From the NCBI GenBank assembly GCA_963849305.1, contig CAWKGV010000025.1, positions 12,987 to 76,986 on the forward strand: DNA of 64,000 bases, read 5' to 3'. The position numbers were made by a program, and so were the translations under genes. Source of the DNA: CAWKGV01 sp963849305. GTDB taxonomy: Bacteria; Pseudomonadota; Alphaproteobacteria; Acetobacterales; Acetobacteraceae. This document shows, one piece after another, positions 36,895 through 44,975 of the stretch (position 1 is the first letter of the stretch; each line of letters starts with the position of its first letter). The notes under the pieces were generated by a model that saw only the letters and a list, made by a program, of their open reading frames with translations, made no database searches and was not told the DNA's origin.

Positions 36895-39035
36895 TCCGGC
36901 TCTTCTGTCAGCGTCCACCAGCCTTGCCCCTGATCGGTGAAGCCGTAATCGCGATACAGATGCCGGACGGGGATGTTGCGGTCGGTTGCGACGATCCGTC
37001 CGCGTAGCTCCAAAGCCGCCATCTCGGATTCGACGATCCCGGCCAGTAGCGCGCGCTCGCCCCCGAGCCCGATGACCCGGCAACTGAGCGCGATATTGAC
37101 GATCTCGCCCGCGACCACCACCGCCGCGCCGACCAGGCCATGATCCGCGAACCGATCGCGCATCCCGAGCGTGAGGATTCCCTCGTCCGGCGCCTCGACC
37201 ACCCGCTGCAATTCCGCGAGCGTGAACTTGCGTCCGGTCGCGTTGAATTGCGTCGTGCGCTCGAACAGCTCATGAACCCGCCCAAGCACCGCCGCGTCGC
37301 TGGTTTCCGGACGCAGCCGCTGCACCGCGCAAACGACCTGGAGCGAGGCGATGAAAGCGTCCTCGCTGGGCATGTCCGTGCGCAGCCGCGTCCGCTCGAG
37401 CTGCGCTTTCACGAGATCGCTGCGCCTCGCTGACTCGCCCGTGAGCCGCGCGGGCTGCAGCCGTGGATCGGTCAGCAACGCCCGGCGCAGCGCGAACAAA
37501 TCCTCTCCCAGCACCGCCACATCCGGGAGGCTTTGGCGGACACGTTCCCGCTCCCGCTCCGTATCGTCAACGAAGACGAAGGCATCGAGCGCGAAGCCCA
37601 ACTCTTCCGCGATCGAGCGGATGTTCTCCGCCTTGTCCCGCCAGTTGATCCGAGAGGTGACGAAGCACTCCGGGGTGAGCAAGCGATCCCGCGGATAATG
37701 TTCGGGATACCGCCAGAGCTTGCGCACGCTGGTCTCATCGTTCTTGCTGACGCAGGCCAGCAGCACGCCCCGCTGGCGGAGCGCCCGCAGGGCCTCGTGG
37801 ATGCCGAAATAGAGCCCGATATAGGAGTTCGGGCCGCTGATCTCCGGCGTCCAGGCAAACGGGCTGCCGGTCTCGGCCAGCACGCCGGGCCACAGCACCC
37901 CGTCGAGGTCCACGATCACGCATTTTTTCTGCTCCAGGCCGAGCACCACGGCGATCGCGTCCATGTGTACCCGAGCCATGGCCAACTCCCGACCATAGGG
38001 ATCGCCGCCGACGTGGCGCGCCAGAGGCTGCGTATCGGGGAACTGGTGGTGGACCGCGGCCAGCTCGGGTTCCGGTCGTTGCAGCATCCAGCCCGCGGAG
38101 CCGAAATGGGTGAACGACACCAGCCCGTCGTCGAGCAACCGGGCGGCGCCCGCCGCGCCCAAGGCCGCGGCGACATCCACCAGGTAGACGTCGGGGAACT
38201 CCTCGGTCAGTTGCTCGAGTGACAGGTTGGTGCGGCGAAAGCGGTTGCGGTGGCTGTGGATGCCACGGTCGGCGAAGCCGCGAGGCTGCAATGTGGGCTC
38301 CGGCAATCCGTCGATCAGGATCGGCGCCGTGGTGATCGCGCGCAGCTTTTCCAGCATGGCCTGTGCCGCCCGGACGTAGACCTGAGCGGGATCGCCGTCG
38401 TGATGGCGCGCCTCGCCCAGCGCGATCGCGTGGCGCGCCTGAAGGGCGCCGATCACGATGGCGTCGTGCCGGCGTTCGCCGGCCAAATCGGTGTCATTGG
38501 CGAACGAGGTCGCGACCCGCAGGTCCACACCGCGACGCCGCGCCTCGCGGCGCAGGAAATCGGTTTCCATCTGCACGTCGCAGTCGCCGAACAGCAGCAC
38601 GTCCACTCGCCGGCGCAGGCCGGCCGCCGCCTCGATCCCATGTGGCACTTCGACCGCCCAGTAAGGGTGCGACCCCTCGGCGGCTGCCCGGCGATAGCGG
38701 TCGAGCAGCGCGGTTGGATCGCGACCATGAACCGCGGTCAGCTCCTGCTTGATCGCCGCTCGCTCCTCCTCGGCGCTCTGCTCGGTCAGAATGCCCCGCT
38801 CCAGCAGCGACAGGATGCAGGCGCGCAGGGTCGGCTCATCATACCCGAAGGCCGCCGCCAGTCGCGGCAGCGCGGCCTCGAGCCCAAGCGGTTGGTCGAA
38901 CCAGCCGATCAGCCGGCCAACCTCAGCCGTGACGGTTACGCGTACCTGCGTGATCGCGTGGATCGCCAGCGTGCTGGCATCGCCGAGGGTGACCAGATGG
39001 CTGAATGCGGATCGGCGCAAGATCATCGGCGTCAT
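36846..39035 (-). CDS. FkbH-like HAD-IIIC family protein with PqqD-like and GNAT-like regions
   Basis: 729 residues. The N-terminal 75 residues (TVTAEVGRLIGWFDQPLGLE) resemble a PqqD-type peptide-binding winged helix. An SGNH-like part precedes the HAD-IIIC domain, whose catalytic motif I is VIVDLDGVLWPGVLAETG at about 370, with later motifs LLACVSKNDE and FVFVDDTERERERVRQSLPD. The C-terminal 150 residues are GNAT-like (FNATGRKFTLAELQR, GLVGAAVVVAGEIVN). FkbH proteins load glyceryl units from 1,3-bisphosphoglycerate onto carrier proteins in polyketide synthesis. Here no carrier protein, PKS or NRPS gene is nearby, so the substrate is unknown. The gene stands alone and overlaps the glycine-zipper gene tail-to-tail. 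Confidence 0.85.
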   Translation of the reverse strand: MTPMILRRSAFSHLVTLGDASTLAIHAITQVRVTVTAEVGRLIGWFDQPLGLEAALPRLAAAFGYDEPTLRACILSLLERGILTEQSAEEERAAIKQELTAVHGRDPTALLDRYRRAAAEGSHPYWAVEVPHGIEAAAGLRRRVDVLLFGDCDVQMETDFLRREARRRGVDLRVATSFANDTDLAGERRHDAIVIGALQARHAIALGEARHHDGDPAQVYVRAAQAMLEKLRAITTAPILIDGLPEPTLQPRGFADRGIHSHRNRFRRTNLSLEQLTEEFPDVYLVDVAAALGAAGAARLLDDGLVSFTHFGSAGWMLQRPEPELAAVHHQFPDTQPLARHVGGDPYGRELAMARVHMDAIAVVLGLEQKKCVIVDLDGVLWPGVLAETGSPFAWTPEISGPNSYIGLYFGIHEALRALRQRGVLLACVSKNDETSVRKLWRYPEHYPRDRLLTPECFVTSRINWRDKAENIRSIAEELGFALDAFVFVDDTERERERVRQSLPDVAVLGEDLFALRRALLTDPRLQPARLTGESARRSDLVKAQLERTRLRTDMPSEDAFIASLQVVCAVQRLRPETSDAAVLGRVHELFERTTQFNATGRKFTLAELQRVVEAPDEGILTLGMRDRFADHGLVGAAVVVAGEIVNIALSCRVIGLGGERALLAGIVESEMAALELRGRIVATDRNIPVRHLYRDYGFTDQGQGWWTLTEEPDQRQRRPPPITTTPPP

Positions 39036-39168
39036 CTCCGTGGCCCCGCCCGTCTTCGGCGGCGCTCCACGTTATGTCCCGCAAATCCACTGCCGCGGCG
39101 TTAACCCGTGGTGTTCATGAGTAAGCGGTCCGTTGACTAGGGACCATGCTATCACTAGGATATCAAAT

Positions 39169-39420
39169 ATGGCGAGCATCTTGGTACGCGATCTCGATGA
39201 AGACCTGATCCGTCTGCTGAAGGAGCGGGCGCGCAGGAACCGGCGCTCCGCCGAGGCGGAGCACCGCGCCATCCTGCAACAAGCCTTGCGTCCGTCGGGA
39301 GCACCCTATTGGGAGACCGCGGCGCGCCTGCGCGACGAAACGCGCGGGCGCGGAGGCGAGGATGGTGCCGCGACGATACGGCGTTTTCGCGATGAGCACG
39401 GTGGATACCCGAAGCCGTGA
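39169..39420 (+). CDS. FitA/VapB-type ribbon-helix-helix antitoxin
   Basis: 83 residues. The ATG at 39169 has AGGA at 39157-39160 and gives the standard start MASILVRDLDEDLIRLLKER, an Arc-type ribbon-helix-helix. RARRNRRSAEAEHRAILQQA continues the helices. The C-terminal tail (ATIRRFRDEHGGYPKP) would bind the toxin. It acts by neutralising the PIN toxin encoded next and repressing the promoter. Its stop overlaps the toxin's GTG start (GTGA). Confidence 0.9.
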   Translation: MASILVRDLDEDLIRLLKERARRNRRSAEAEHRAILQQALRPSGAPYWETAARLRDETRGRGGEDGAATIRRFRDEHGGYPKP

Positions 39421-39842
39421 AGGCGGCTGTTATCGACGCGAGCGTCGCGGTGAAATGGGTGTTCGACGAGCCCGATGCGGGCGCGGCGCAGCTTCTCTTG
39501 CGCCAGTGCGACGAGCTGCACGCGCCCGCCCACTGGCTCGCCGAGGCCGCTACCGCCCTTTGGGCGAAGGCCGCCCTGCACCGCGTGCTGAGCCAGGCAG
39601 AGTCCCTGGTCCGCATCGAATTCCTGGCCGGTCTGCCTGTCCGGGCCGCGCCGCTGCACGAGATCGTTGTGGAAGCCGGCACGTTGGCGCACAGGCTCGC
39701 CCTGACCGTTTACGACACGCTCTACATCGCCCTTGCCGCGCGCCTGGATCTCGCCCTCGTCACGGCTGACCGGAAGCTGCTCGACAGTGCGGCGCGCGAT
39801 CCAGGGCTGCGCCAGGTTGTCCGCTGGATCGGCGATCTCTAG
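39417..39842 (+). CDS. VapC-type PIN-domain ribonuclease toxin
   Basis: 141 residues starting with GTG 39417. The PIN acidic residues are present: Asp in AAVIDASVAVKWVFDEP, Glu in HWLAEAATALW, Asp in TVYDTLYIALAARLD and LVTADRKLLDSA near the C-terminus. PIN toxins cleave RNA, often tRNA or rRNA sites. The antitoxin gene overlaps it by 4 bases. The stop overlaps the end of the convergent aminotransferase gene by 4 bases (CTAG). Confidence 0.92.
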   Translation: MKAAVIDASVAVKWVFDEPDAGAAQLLLRQCDELHAPAHWLAEAATALWAKAALHRVLSQAESLVRIEFLAGLPVRAAPLHEIVVEAGTLAHRLALTVYDTLYIALAARLDLALVTADRKLLDSAARDPGLRQVVRWIGDL

Positions 39843-41143
39843 GCCGGCACGCGCGGGGCGCTCGCTTCCTGCTCCACGGCCGCGCGCCAGGCGGCCAGCG
39901 TGTCGCGCACGTCCTGCTCGGTGTGCGCGAGCGAGACGTAGCACTTGCTCTCGCTCTTCAGCACGCCGCGCTCGCGCAGCCGGGCGATGAAGCGGCGCGC
40001 CATCTCCGCATCGGCGCGCAACGTCGCGCGGTAGTCGCGCAGCTCCCCGGTGGCGAACACCACGTCGAACATCACGGGAGCGCCGATCACCTGCCCCGGC
40101 AGCCCAGCATCGCGCAACAGCGCCGCGATCCCGTCCATCAGCGCGCGGCCGGTGGCGAAGACCTGCTCGTAGGCGCCGGGGCGACGCAGGATCGCGAGCG
40201 TGGCGAGGCCCGCCGCCGCCGCCACGGGGTTTCCGGACAGCGTGCCGACTTGCATCATGAACCCGTCGTCGCCCACCAGCGCGCGGTCGAAATGCGCCAT
40301 GATCTCGGCGCGCCCGGCGACGGCGGCGAGCGGGAAGCCGCCGCCGATGATCTTGCCGAGCGAGCAGATATCGGGGACCACGCCGTAGAACTCCTGCGCC
40401 CCGCCCCAGGCGAAACGGAACCCTGTCACCACCTCGTCGAAGATCAGCGGGATGCCGTGCGCGGCTGTAGCCTTGCGCAGTGCTTCGAGGAAGCCGGGCC
40501 GGGGTGCGAGCAGGCGTTGGAACGGCTCGACGATCACGCCGGCCAGTTCGTCCTTGTGCTCCTCGATCAGCCCGGCGGCGGTTTCGGCGTCGTTGAACGG
40601 GGCCACCAGCACGTCGTCGCGCACGCCGCGGGGGATGCCGGCGGAATCGGGCACCGGCTGGGGGAAGTTGCCGGGCCGCTTGGGCGCGAGCGACATCAGG
40701 CTGTAGTCGCTCATGCCGTGATAACCGCCCTCGAACTTCAGGATCTTGTCGCGCCGGCGAAAGGCGCGGGCGAGGCGCATGGCGTAGAGATCGGCCTCGG
40801 TGCCGGAGCTGACGAAGCGGACCTGCTCGGCGCACGGCACCGCATCGACGATCTCGGCGGCGAGCCGGATGCCGTGCTCGTTGTTGGCGAAGAAGGTGGT
40901 GCCGCGCGGTATCTGCGCCGCGACCGCCTCGGTGACTTCGGGATGGGCATGGCCGACGAACATCGGTCCCGAGCCGAGCAGGAAATCGACATACTCGTTG
41001 CCGCTCACGTCCCAGACGCGCCCGCCGCGCCCCGCGGCGATCACGATGTCGCTCGCGACGTTGCCGAAGGTTCCGGCGGGGAGAACGCGGCGGGCGGTCT
41101 CGACCAGCGCGGCCTCACGGTCGCTTCGGGTGTGTGCGTTCAT
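39839..41143 (-). CDS. Class III aminotransferase, glutamate-1-semialdehyde aminomutase-like
   Basis: 434 residues. A strong AGGAGG precedes ATG 41143. PLP fold-type I blocks: LGSGPMFVGHAHPEVTEAVA, RFVSSGTEADLYAMRLARAF, GGYHGMSDYSLMSLAPKRPG, IFDEVVTGFRFAWGGAQEFY with the PLP-ring Asp, and SLGKIIGGGFPLAAVAGRAE with the Schiff-base Lys. It resembles HemL but with departures in the start and C-terminus, and no hem genes are nearby, so it is probably a related enzyme acting on another amino substrate rather than the heme-pathway enzyme. Single gene; the VapC gene converges on it. Confidence 0.88.
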   Translation of the reverse strand: MNAHTRSDREAALVETARRVLPAGTFGNVASDIVIAAGRGGRVWDVSGNEYVDFLLGSGPMFVGHAHPEVTEAVAAQIPRGTTFFANNEHGIRLAAEIVDAVPCAEQVRFVSSGTEADLYAMRLARAFRRRDKILKFEGGYHGMSDYSLMSLAPKRPGNFPQPVPDSAGIPRGVRDDVLVAPFNDAETAAGLIEEHKDELAGVIVEPFQRLLAPRPGFLEALRKATAAHGIPLIFDEVVTGFRFAWGGAQEFYGVVPDICSLGKIIGGGFPLAAVAGRAEIMAHFDRALVGDDGFMMQVGTLSGNPVAAAAGLATLAILRRPGAYEQVFATGRALMDGIAALLRDAGLPGQVIGAPVMFDVVFATGELRDYRATLRADAEMARRFIARLRERGVLKSESKCYVSLAHTEQDVRDTLAAWRAAVEQEASAPRVPA

Positions 41144-41454
41144 GGTGCCTCCTGCGGGGCGGGCGACCGCATCATGGGCGATGGGCAGCAGCAGCGCCAG
41201 CGCGCGAGTCGCGTGGCCCTGCCGGCGCTTTCACGGCACGACCGAGAAGCCGACTTGCCGGAGCATCGCGCCGGCAGGTCTTCCCTGCCCGGCTGATAGC
41301 GCAGGTTGATCGCGCGGAACGCATCGTCCCAGATCCAGCGTACCAGGCCAGGCAAGCGTGGCACCGCGCGTCCGTCCGGCAGGCGGATCGTCCCCGGCGC
41401 CTCGCCGCGCAAAACACGCAGATGCCCGGCCGGGTCATCGCGGAAGACTCGCTT
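41144..41454. other. Intergenic gap with a possible coding remnant
   Basis: 311 bases between the aminotransferase start and the kelch gene stop. A minus-strand frame from about 41436 reads RVFRDDPAGHLRVLRGEAPG and LVRWIWDDAFRAINLRY, which looks protein-like for about 60 codons, and then degenerates. It has no start codon with a binding site and no recognised family. The base before 41143 is only the AGGAGG of the aminotransferase gene. Probably a gene remnant. Confidence 0.3.
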
Positions 41455-43011
41455 CTACAACCGGCCCAGGACGAATCCGACGGCAAGAGCTAGCAGTGCC
41501 GTCTGCACCGGCTTCTTCCGCACCAGCTCGACGATTTCACCCTCCTCGAGATCATCGTCTGCCTCGTGGCGCACGATACGCACGCGGACCGGTTCCGATG
41601 GGATGCCATTGGCGACCACAACGAGGCGATAGACGCCGTGCAGCGTAGTGGCGGGAACTTCGAAGAAGGTATGGTGCATATGATGGCGGGTGGCGACCGC
41701 CATGGTCGAGTGGTCGAAGGTCCGGCAATAGATCACCGGTCCACCACCAACCCCGTGCAACCGAATCAGCGGATAGTTAGTCGCCATCTGCGCGTCGTCG
41801 CCATAGGCGTTAGCCTGCGAGAGCCCGTTAAGCTGGCGCCCGCGCAACCGGTAGACTTGCCCGCGACGCAGCCGGCGCCGCACATGCGAAATGCGCGGTC
41901 GCCAACTGTGTTGCGGTGCCCCGTCTGGCGTGTAGATCCATACGTCGTTGCCGTCGGTGCGGGAAAGCAGGACCTGCCCTGTGGGGAGCAGAAGCATGCG
42001 AAAATTATAAGTACTGTCCGTTGCCAGCGGGGGCACCCCGGCAACGGCATCGAACCCCGATCCGTTGAACTCGTATACGGCGCATGGCGGCCCCGCCCAG
42101 CCACTCGGTTGCGGTGGGCCGACCAGGCACAGGACGCGGCCGTTGGGTAGTAGACACGCCGGCGCATCAAACGCTTGTTGCAAGTTGCCGCCGCTGCTCG
42201 GGAAATCTGGTCCGGCGGTCCAGCTTCCCGGCTGATTGGGCAATGGCGGGGGTGTGTAAAGCGCGGTGTGTCCGCTGGCGCCCGTCCCTAAGACGCGGCC
42301 GTCGGGGAGCAGGATCGCGGGTCCAATCTCGAAGGAGGCGATGGTTTGATTGAACAGATCCGAGCCGGCGGGAACGGCGCTGGCACTCACCCACGTGTTC
42401 GCCCAGGGCAAGTACTTCTCAGCCTGCGGGTGGTTGGTGACCTCGGGCACCAGAACAGTGTGGTCCGGCAGCAGCGTGTAGCCCTCTTCGGAATTGATGT
42501 CTGATTTGCTTGCCGCCGCGGTCCAGCCACTCGTGATTGGATCGTAGATCGCGGTCTGCGTGGTATTGATATTCCCGAGCAGAAGCCGCCCGTCAGGGAG
42601 CACGCACGAGGGGGCGTCACCGATATTACTCCAGCCTGTAGGCGGGTTCACGATCCGCCACGCGTCCAGCACGGGATCGTAGATCTGCGTTGCAACAACA
42701 TCTGAATTGCCAATACCGGTGTTGTATTCGCCGCCGGCGACAAACATCGTACCGTCGCGTAGGATGGCGGATGCAAAATAGAGAGGTGCGTAAGTAGGCC
42801 CGCCGTTAGCTACGGGAATGAGCGAGTTGCTTGGCATTGGCGCGACTGGGGACCAGGTGCCCTGCATGTAGTCACCCGCAGCGTTTGGCCTGAGGCGATG
42901 CCAGTTGGGCGATGAAGTCTCGTGCGCCATGACGCTGCCGTCGGAGAGCAGCAGCATGGTCTCGACATTGGCGGGCGGGTTCGTCTTTAGCGGCTGCCAG
43001 GTTCCAGGCAT
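41455..43011 (-). CDS. Kelch / galactose-oxidase-like beta-propeller protein with a C-terminal membrane helix
   Basis: 518 residues. It begins directly with propeller sequence (MPGTWQPLKTNPPANVETML), with no signal peptide. Kelch-type repeats recur about every 50 residues: SAILRDGTMFVAGGEYNTG, PSCVLPDGRLLLGNINTTQT, PAILLPDGRVLGTGASGHTA and PACLLPNGRVLCLVGPPQPS. A C-terminal Ig-like region (about 385-470, ISHVRRRLRRGQVYRLRGR) matches the DUF1929/galactose-oxidase C-terminal domain. The tail has an acidic neck (HEADDDLEEGEIVE) and a single hydrophobic helix (LLALAVGFVLGRL), so it is probably tail-anchored. The copper-site Tyr/Cys of galactose oxidase was not identified, so it may be a non-enzymatic scaffold. 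Function unknown. Confidence 0.75.
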   Translation of the reverse strand: MPGTWQPLKTNPPANVETMLLLSDGSVMAHETSSPNWHRLRPNAAGDYMQGTWSPVAPMPSNSLIPVANGGPTYAPLYFASAILRDGTMFVAGGEYNTGIGNSDVVATQIYDPVLDAWRIVNPPTGWSNIGDAPSCVLPDGRLLLGNINTTQTAIYDPITSGWTAAASKSDINSEEGYTLLPDHTVLVPEVTNHPQAEKYLPWANTWVSASAVPAGSDLFNQTIASFEIGPAILLPDGRVLGTGASGHTALYTPPPLPNQPGSWTAGPDFPSSGGNLQQAFDAPACLLPNGRVLCLVGPPQPSGWAGPPCAVYEFNGSGFDAVAGVPPLATDSTYNFRMLLLPTGQVLLSRTDGNDVWIYTPDGAPQHSWRPRISHVRRRLRRGQVYRLRGRQLNGLSQANAYGDDAQMATNYPLIRLHGVGGGPVIYCRTFDHSTMAVATRHHMHHTFFEVPATTLHGVYRLVVVANGIPSEPVRVRIVRHEADDDLEEGEIVELVRKKPVQTALLALAVGFVLGRL

Positions 43012-43307
43012 GTTGCACGATCCCTAAAGGTTAGGAAGTTGAAGGAGTCCTCTCGATCACTCGTTTCCCCTGACACTTACGATTTCTCACGTATTGGCGT
43101 GTATGAGCTACCTCACAGGAATCGAGTAAAGTCGCCGTGTCTTGTTTTGGCGTCGGGGCTGAAAAGCCTGAACAGGCCCCTGGGGTTCGCCCGGTCAGCG
43201 GCTATTCGCCGCAGCCCGAGGGCAGGTCAGGCCCCGATCCCTGCGGCTGCAACAGCCGGATCGCCAGGGAGCCTGCACATCCCGGCCGAAGGGATGACGA
43301 CAGGAGG
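43012..43307. other. Intergenic region without a recognisable gene
   Basis: 296 bases between two minus-strand genes. A plus frame of 90 codons exists but has no ribosome-binding site and no family-like sequence. Nothing else was seen; it probably carries the kelch gene promoter. Confidence 0.5.
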
Positions 43308-44870
43308 TTAGAAGGAAGAGTTGTTGGTATTATACATGCGAGTTTTCGCCAAGTACTCGTCGCGTAGCGCCTGCTTGTAGAGCTTGCCCGTGGCCAGGCG
43401 CGGCAGGGCCTCGGTGAAGTCGATCGACTTGGGCAGTTTGAAGCGCGCGAGATGCCGGGTGGCGTGGGCGAGCAACTCGGCAGCCAGTGCCTCGGAGGGC
43501 GCGATCCCGTCCGCGGGCTCGACCACCGCCTTCACCCGCTCGCCCATCTCAGGGTCGGGGAGGCCGAATACCGCGACATCGCGCACCATGGGATGCGTGA
43601 TCAGCACGTCCTCGATCTCCCGCGGATGGATGTTCACGCCCCCGGAGATGATCATGAACGCCTTGCGGTCGGTGAGATAAAGATAGCCCTCGGCGTCCAC
43701 ATAGCCCACGTCACCGAGCGTGCTCCAGGTCGGATGCGCCGGATGCTGCGCGGCGCGGGTGCGCTCCGGGTCCTTGTGGTAGGCGAACGGCATCTCGTCG
43801 CGCTCGAAATAGACCAGGCCGGGCTCTCCGGCCGGCAATTCCGTTCCGGTCTCATCGCATATATGCAGGATGCCGGTGCGCGCGCTGCCGACGGAGCCCG
43901 GATGCGCGAGCCACTCGGCGCAGGAGAGGCGGGTTATGCCGTTCCCCTCGGTGCCGCCGTAGTACTCGTGGATGATCGGTCCCCACCAGTCGATCATCGC
44001 CCGCTTCACCTCGACCGGGCAGGGCGCCGCCGCGTGGATCGCGCAGCGGTGGCTGGAAAGGTCGTGGCGCCGGCGCTCTGGTTCGGGCAGCTTGAGCAGC
44101 CGCACGAACATGGTCGGCACCCATTGGCTATGGGTGACGCGATGGCGCTCGATCAGCGCCAGGGCCTCGGCGGCATCGAAGCGCGGCATCATGACCACCG
44201 TGCCGCCGACGCGCTGCATGAGCAGCGAGAAGGCGAGCGGGGCGGCGTGGTACATCGGCGCCGGCGAGAGATAGACGGTGTCGGGTCCGAACCCGTACTC
44301 CCCGATAACATCGGTGAGAAACAACTCATCGCCCGGCCCGACCTCGCGCAGCGCGCGCCTAACCCCCTTGGGCCGGCCGGTCGTGCCCGAACTGTACAGC
44401 ATTAGCTCGCCGGCCCATTCTTCGGCTAGACGCTCCGGCGGGAAATCCCTCACCGCGTCCTCGTATGAGCACCAGCCGGGGATCGCGCCATCGGTCATCA
44501 GGAACTGCCGGCAGCGCGGCAGCAACGCCGGGAGGCGGCCGGCGACCTCGGCGAGCGCGGCCGAGGAGATCAGTGCTTGCGCATCGCAATCATCGACGAT
44601 GTACGCCGCCTCCTCGACGGTGAGATAGCGGTTGACCGCGGTGAGGTAGAGGCCGGAGCGCAACGCCGCCCATGCCACCTCCAGGAAGCGCGGGTTGTTC
44701 TCCATGAACAGCGCGATGGTATCGCCCCGACGCAATCCCCGCGCATGGAGCAGTCGGGCCAGGCGGTTGGAGCGTTCATTCAACTCGCGATAGCTCAGCG
44801 CGGCGCCGGTCGCGGTTTCGATCAGTGCCGGGTGGTCTGGCCGCTCGCGCGCGTGGTCGGCGATATACAT
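43308..44870 (-). CDS. AMP-binding acyl-CoA synthetase
   Basis: 520 residues of the ANL superfamily: acyl adenylation then thioesterification with CoA. The P-loop is LMLYSSGTTGRPKGVRRA near 160, the acyl-site block is IIHEYYGGTEGNGITRLSCA near 290, the hinge is YLTDRKAFMIISGGVNIHPR near 412, and the catalytic Lys is expected in PRLATGKLYKQALRDEYL near 500. Start ATG 44870. It is divergent from the acyl-CoA dehydrogenase pair by 105 bases, and its product would feed that cluster. Chain type cannot be deduced. Confidence 0.92.
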   Translation of the reverse strand: MYIADHARERPDHPALIETATGAALSYRELNERSNRLARLLHARGLRRGDTIALFMENNPRFLEVAWAALRSGLYLTAVNRYLTVEEAAYIVDDCDAQALISSAALAEVAGRLPALLPRCRQFLMTDGAIPGWCSYEDAVRDFPPERLAEEWAGELMLYSSGTTGRPKGVRRALREVGPGDELFLTDVIGEYGFGPDTVYLSPAPMYHAAPLAFSLLMQRVGGTVVMMPRFDAAEALALIERHRVTHSQWVPTMFVRLLKLPEPERRRHDLSSHRCAIHAAAPCPVEVKRAMIDWWGPIIHEYYGGTEGNGITRLSCAEWLAHPGSVGSARTGILHICDETGTELPAGEPGLVYFERDEMPFAYHKDPERTRAAQHPAHPTWSTLGDVGYVDAEGYLYLTDRKAFMIISGGVNIHPREIEDVLITHPMVRDVAVFGLPDPEMGERVKAVVEPADGIAPSEALAAELLAHATRHLARFKLPKSIDFTEALPRLATGKLYKQALRDEYLAKTRMYNTNNSSF

Positions 44871-44975
44871 GGTCGGTGCTTCGTCTCCTCCCCGGCCCTT
44901 CCCTGGCCCGAGGCTACAAGTCAGTATGGGGTTTGGCCAGAACGGCGATCAAGCAAGCGGCGGGGTGGGAACGGC

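Noticed and set aside
39306..40835. Minus-strand frame of 509 codons
   Set aside because: It shadows the aminotransferase and PIN toxin genes and is rich in Arg and Pro without family motifs.
43039..43311. 90-codon plus-strand frame in the gap before the acyl-CoA synthetase
   Set aside because: No ribosome-binding site and no recognisable protein sequence.
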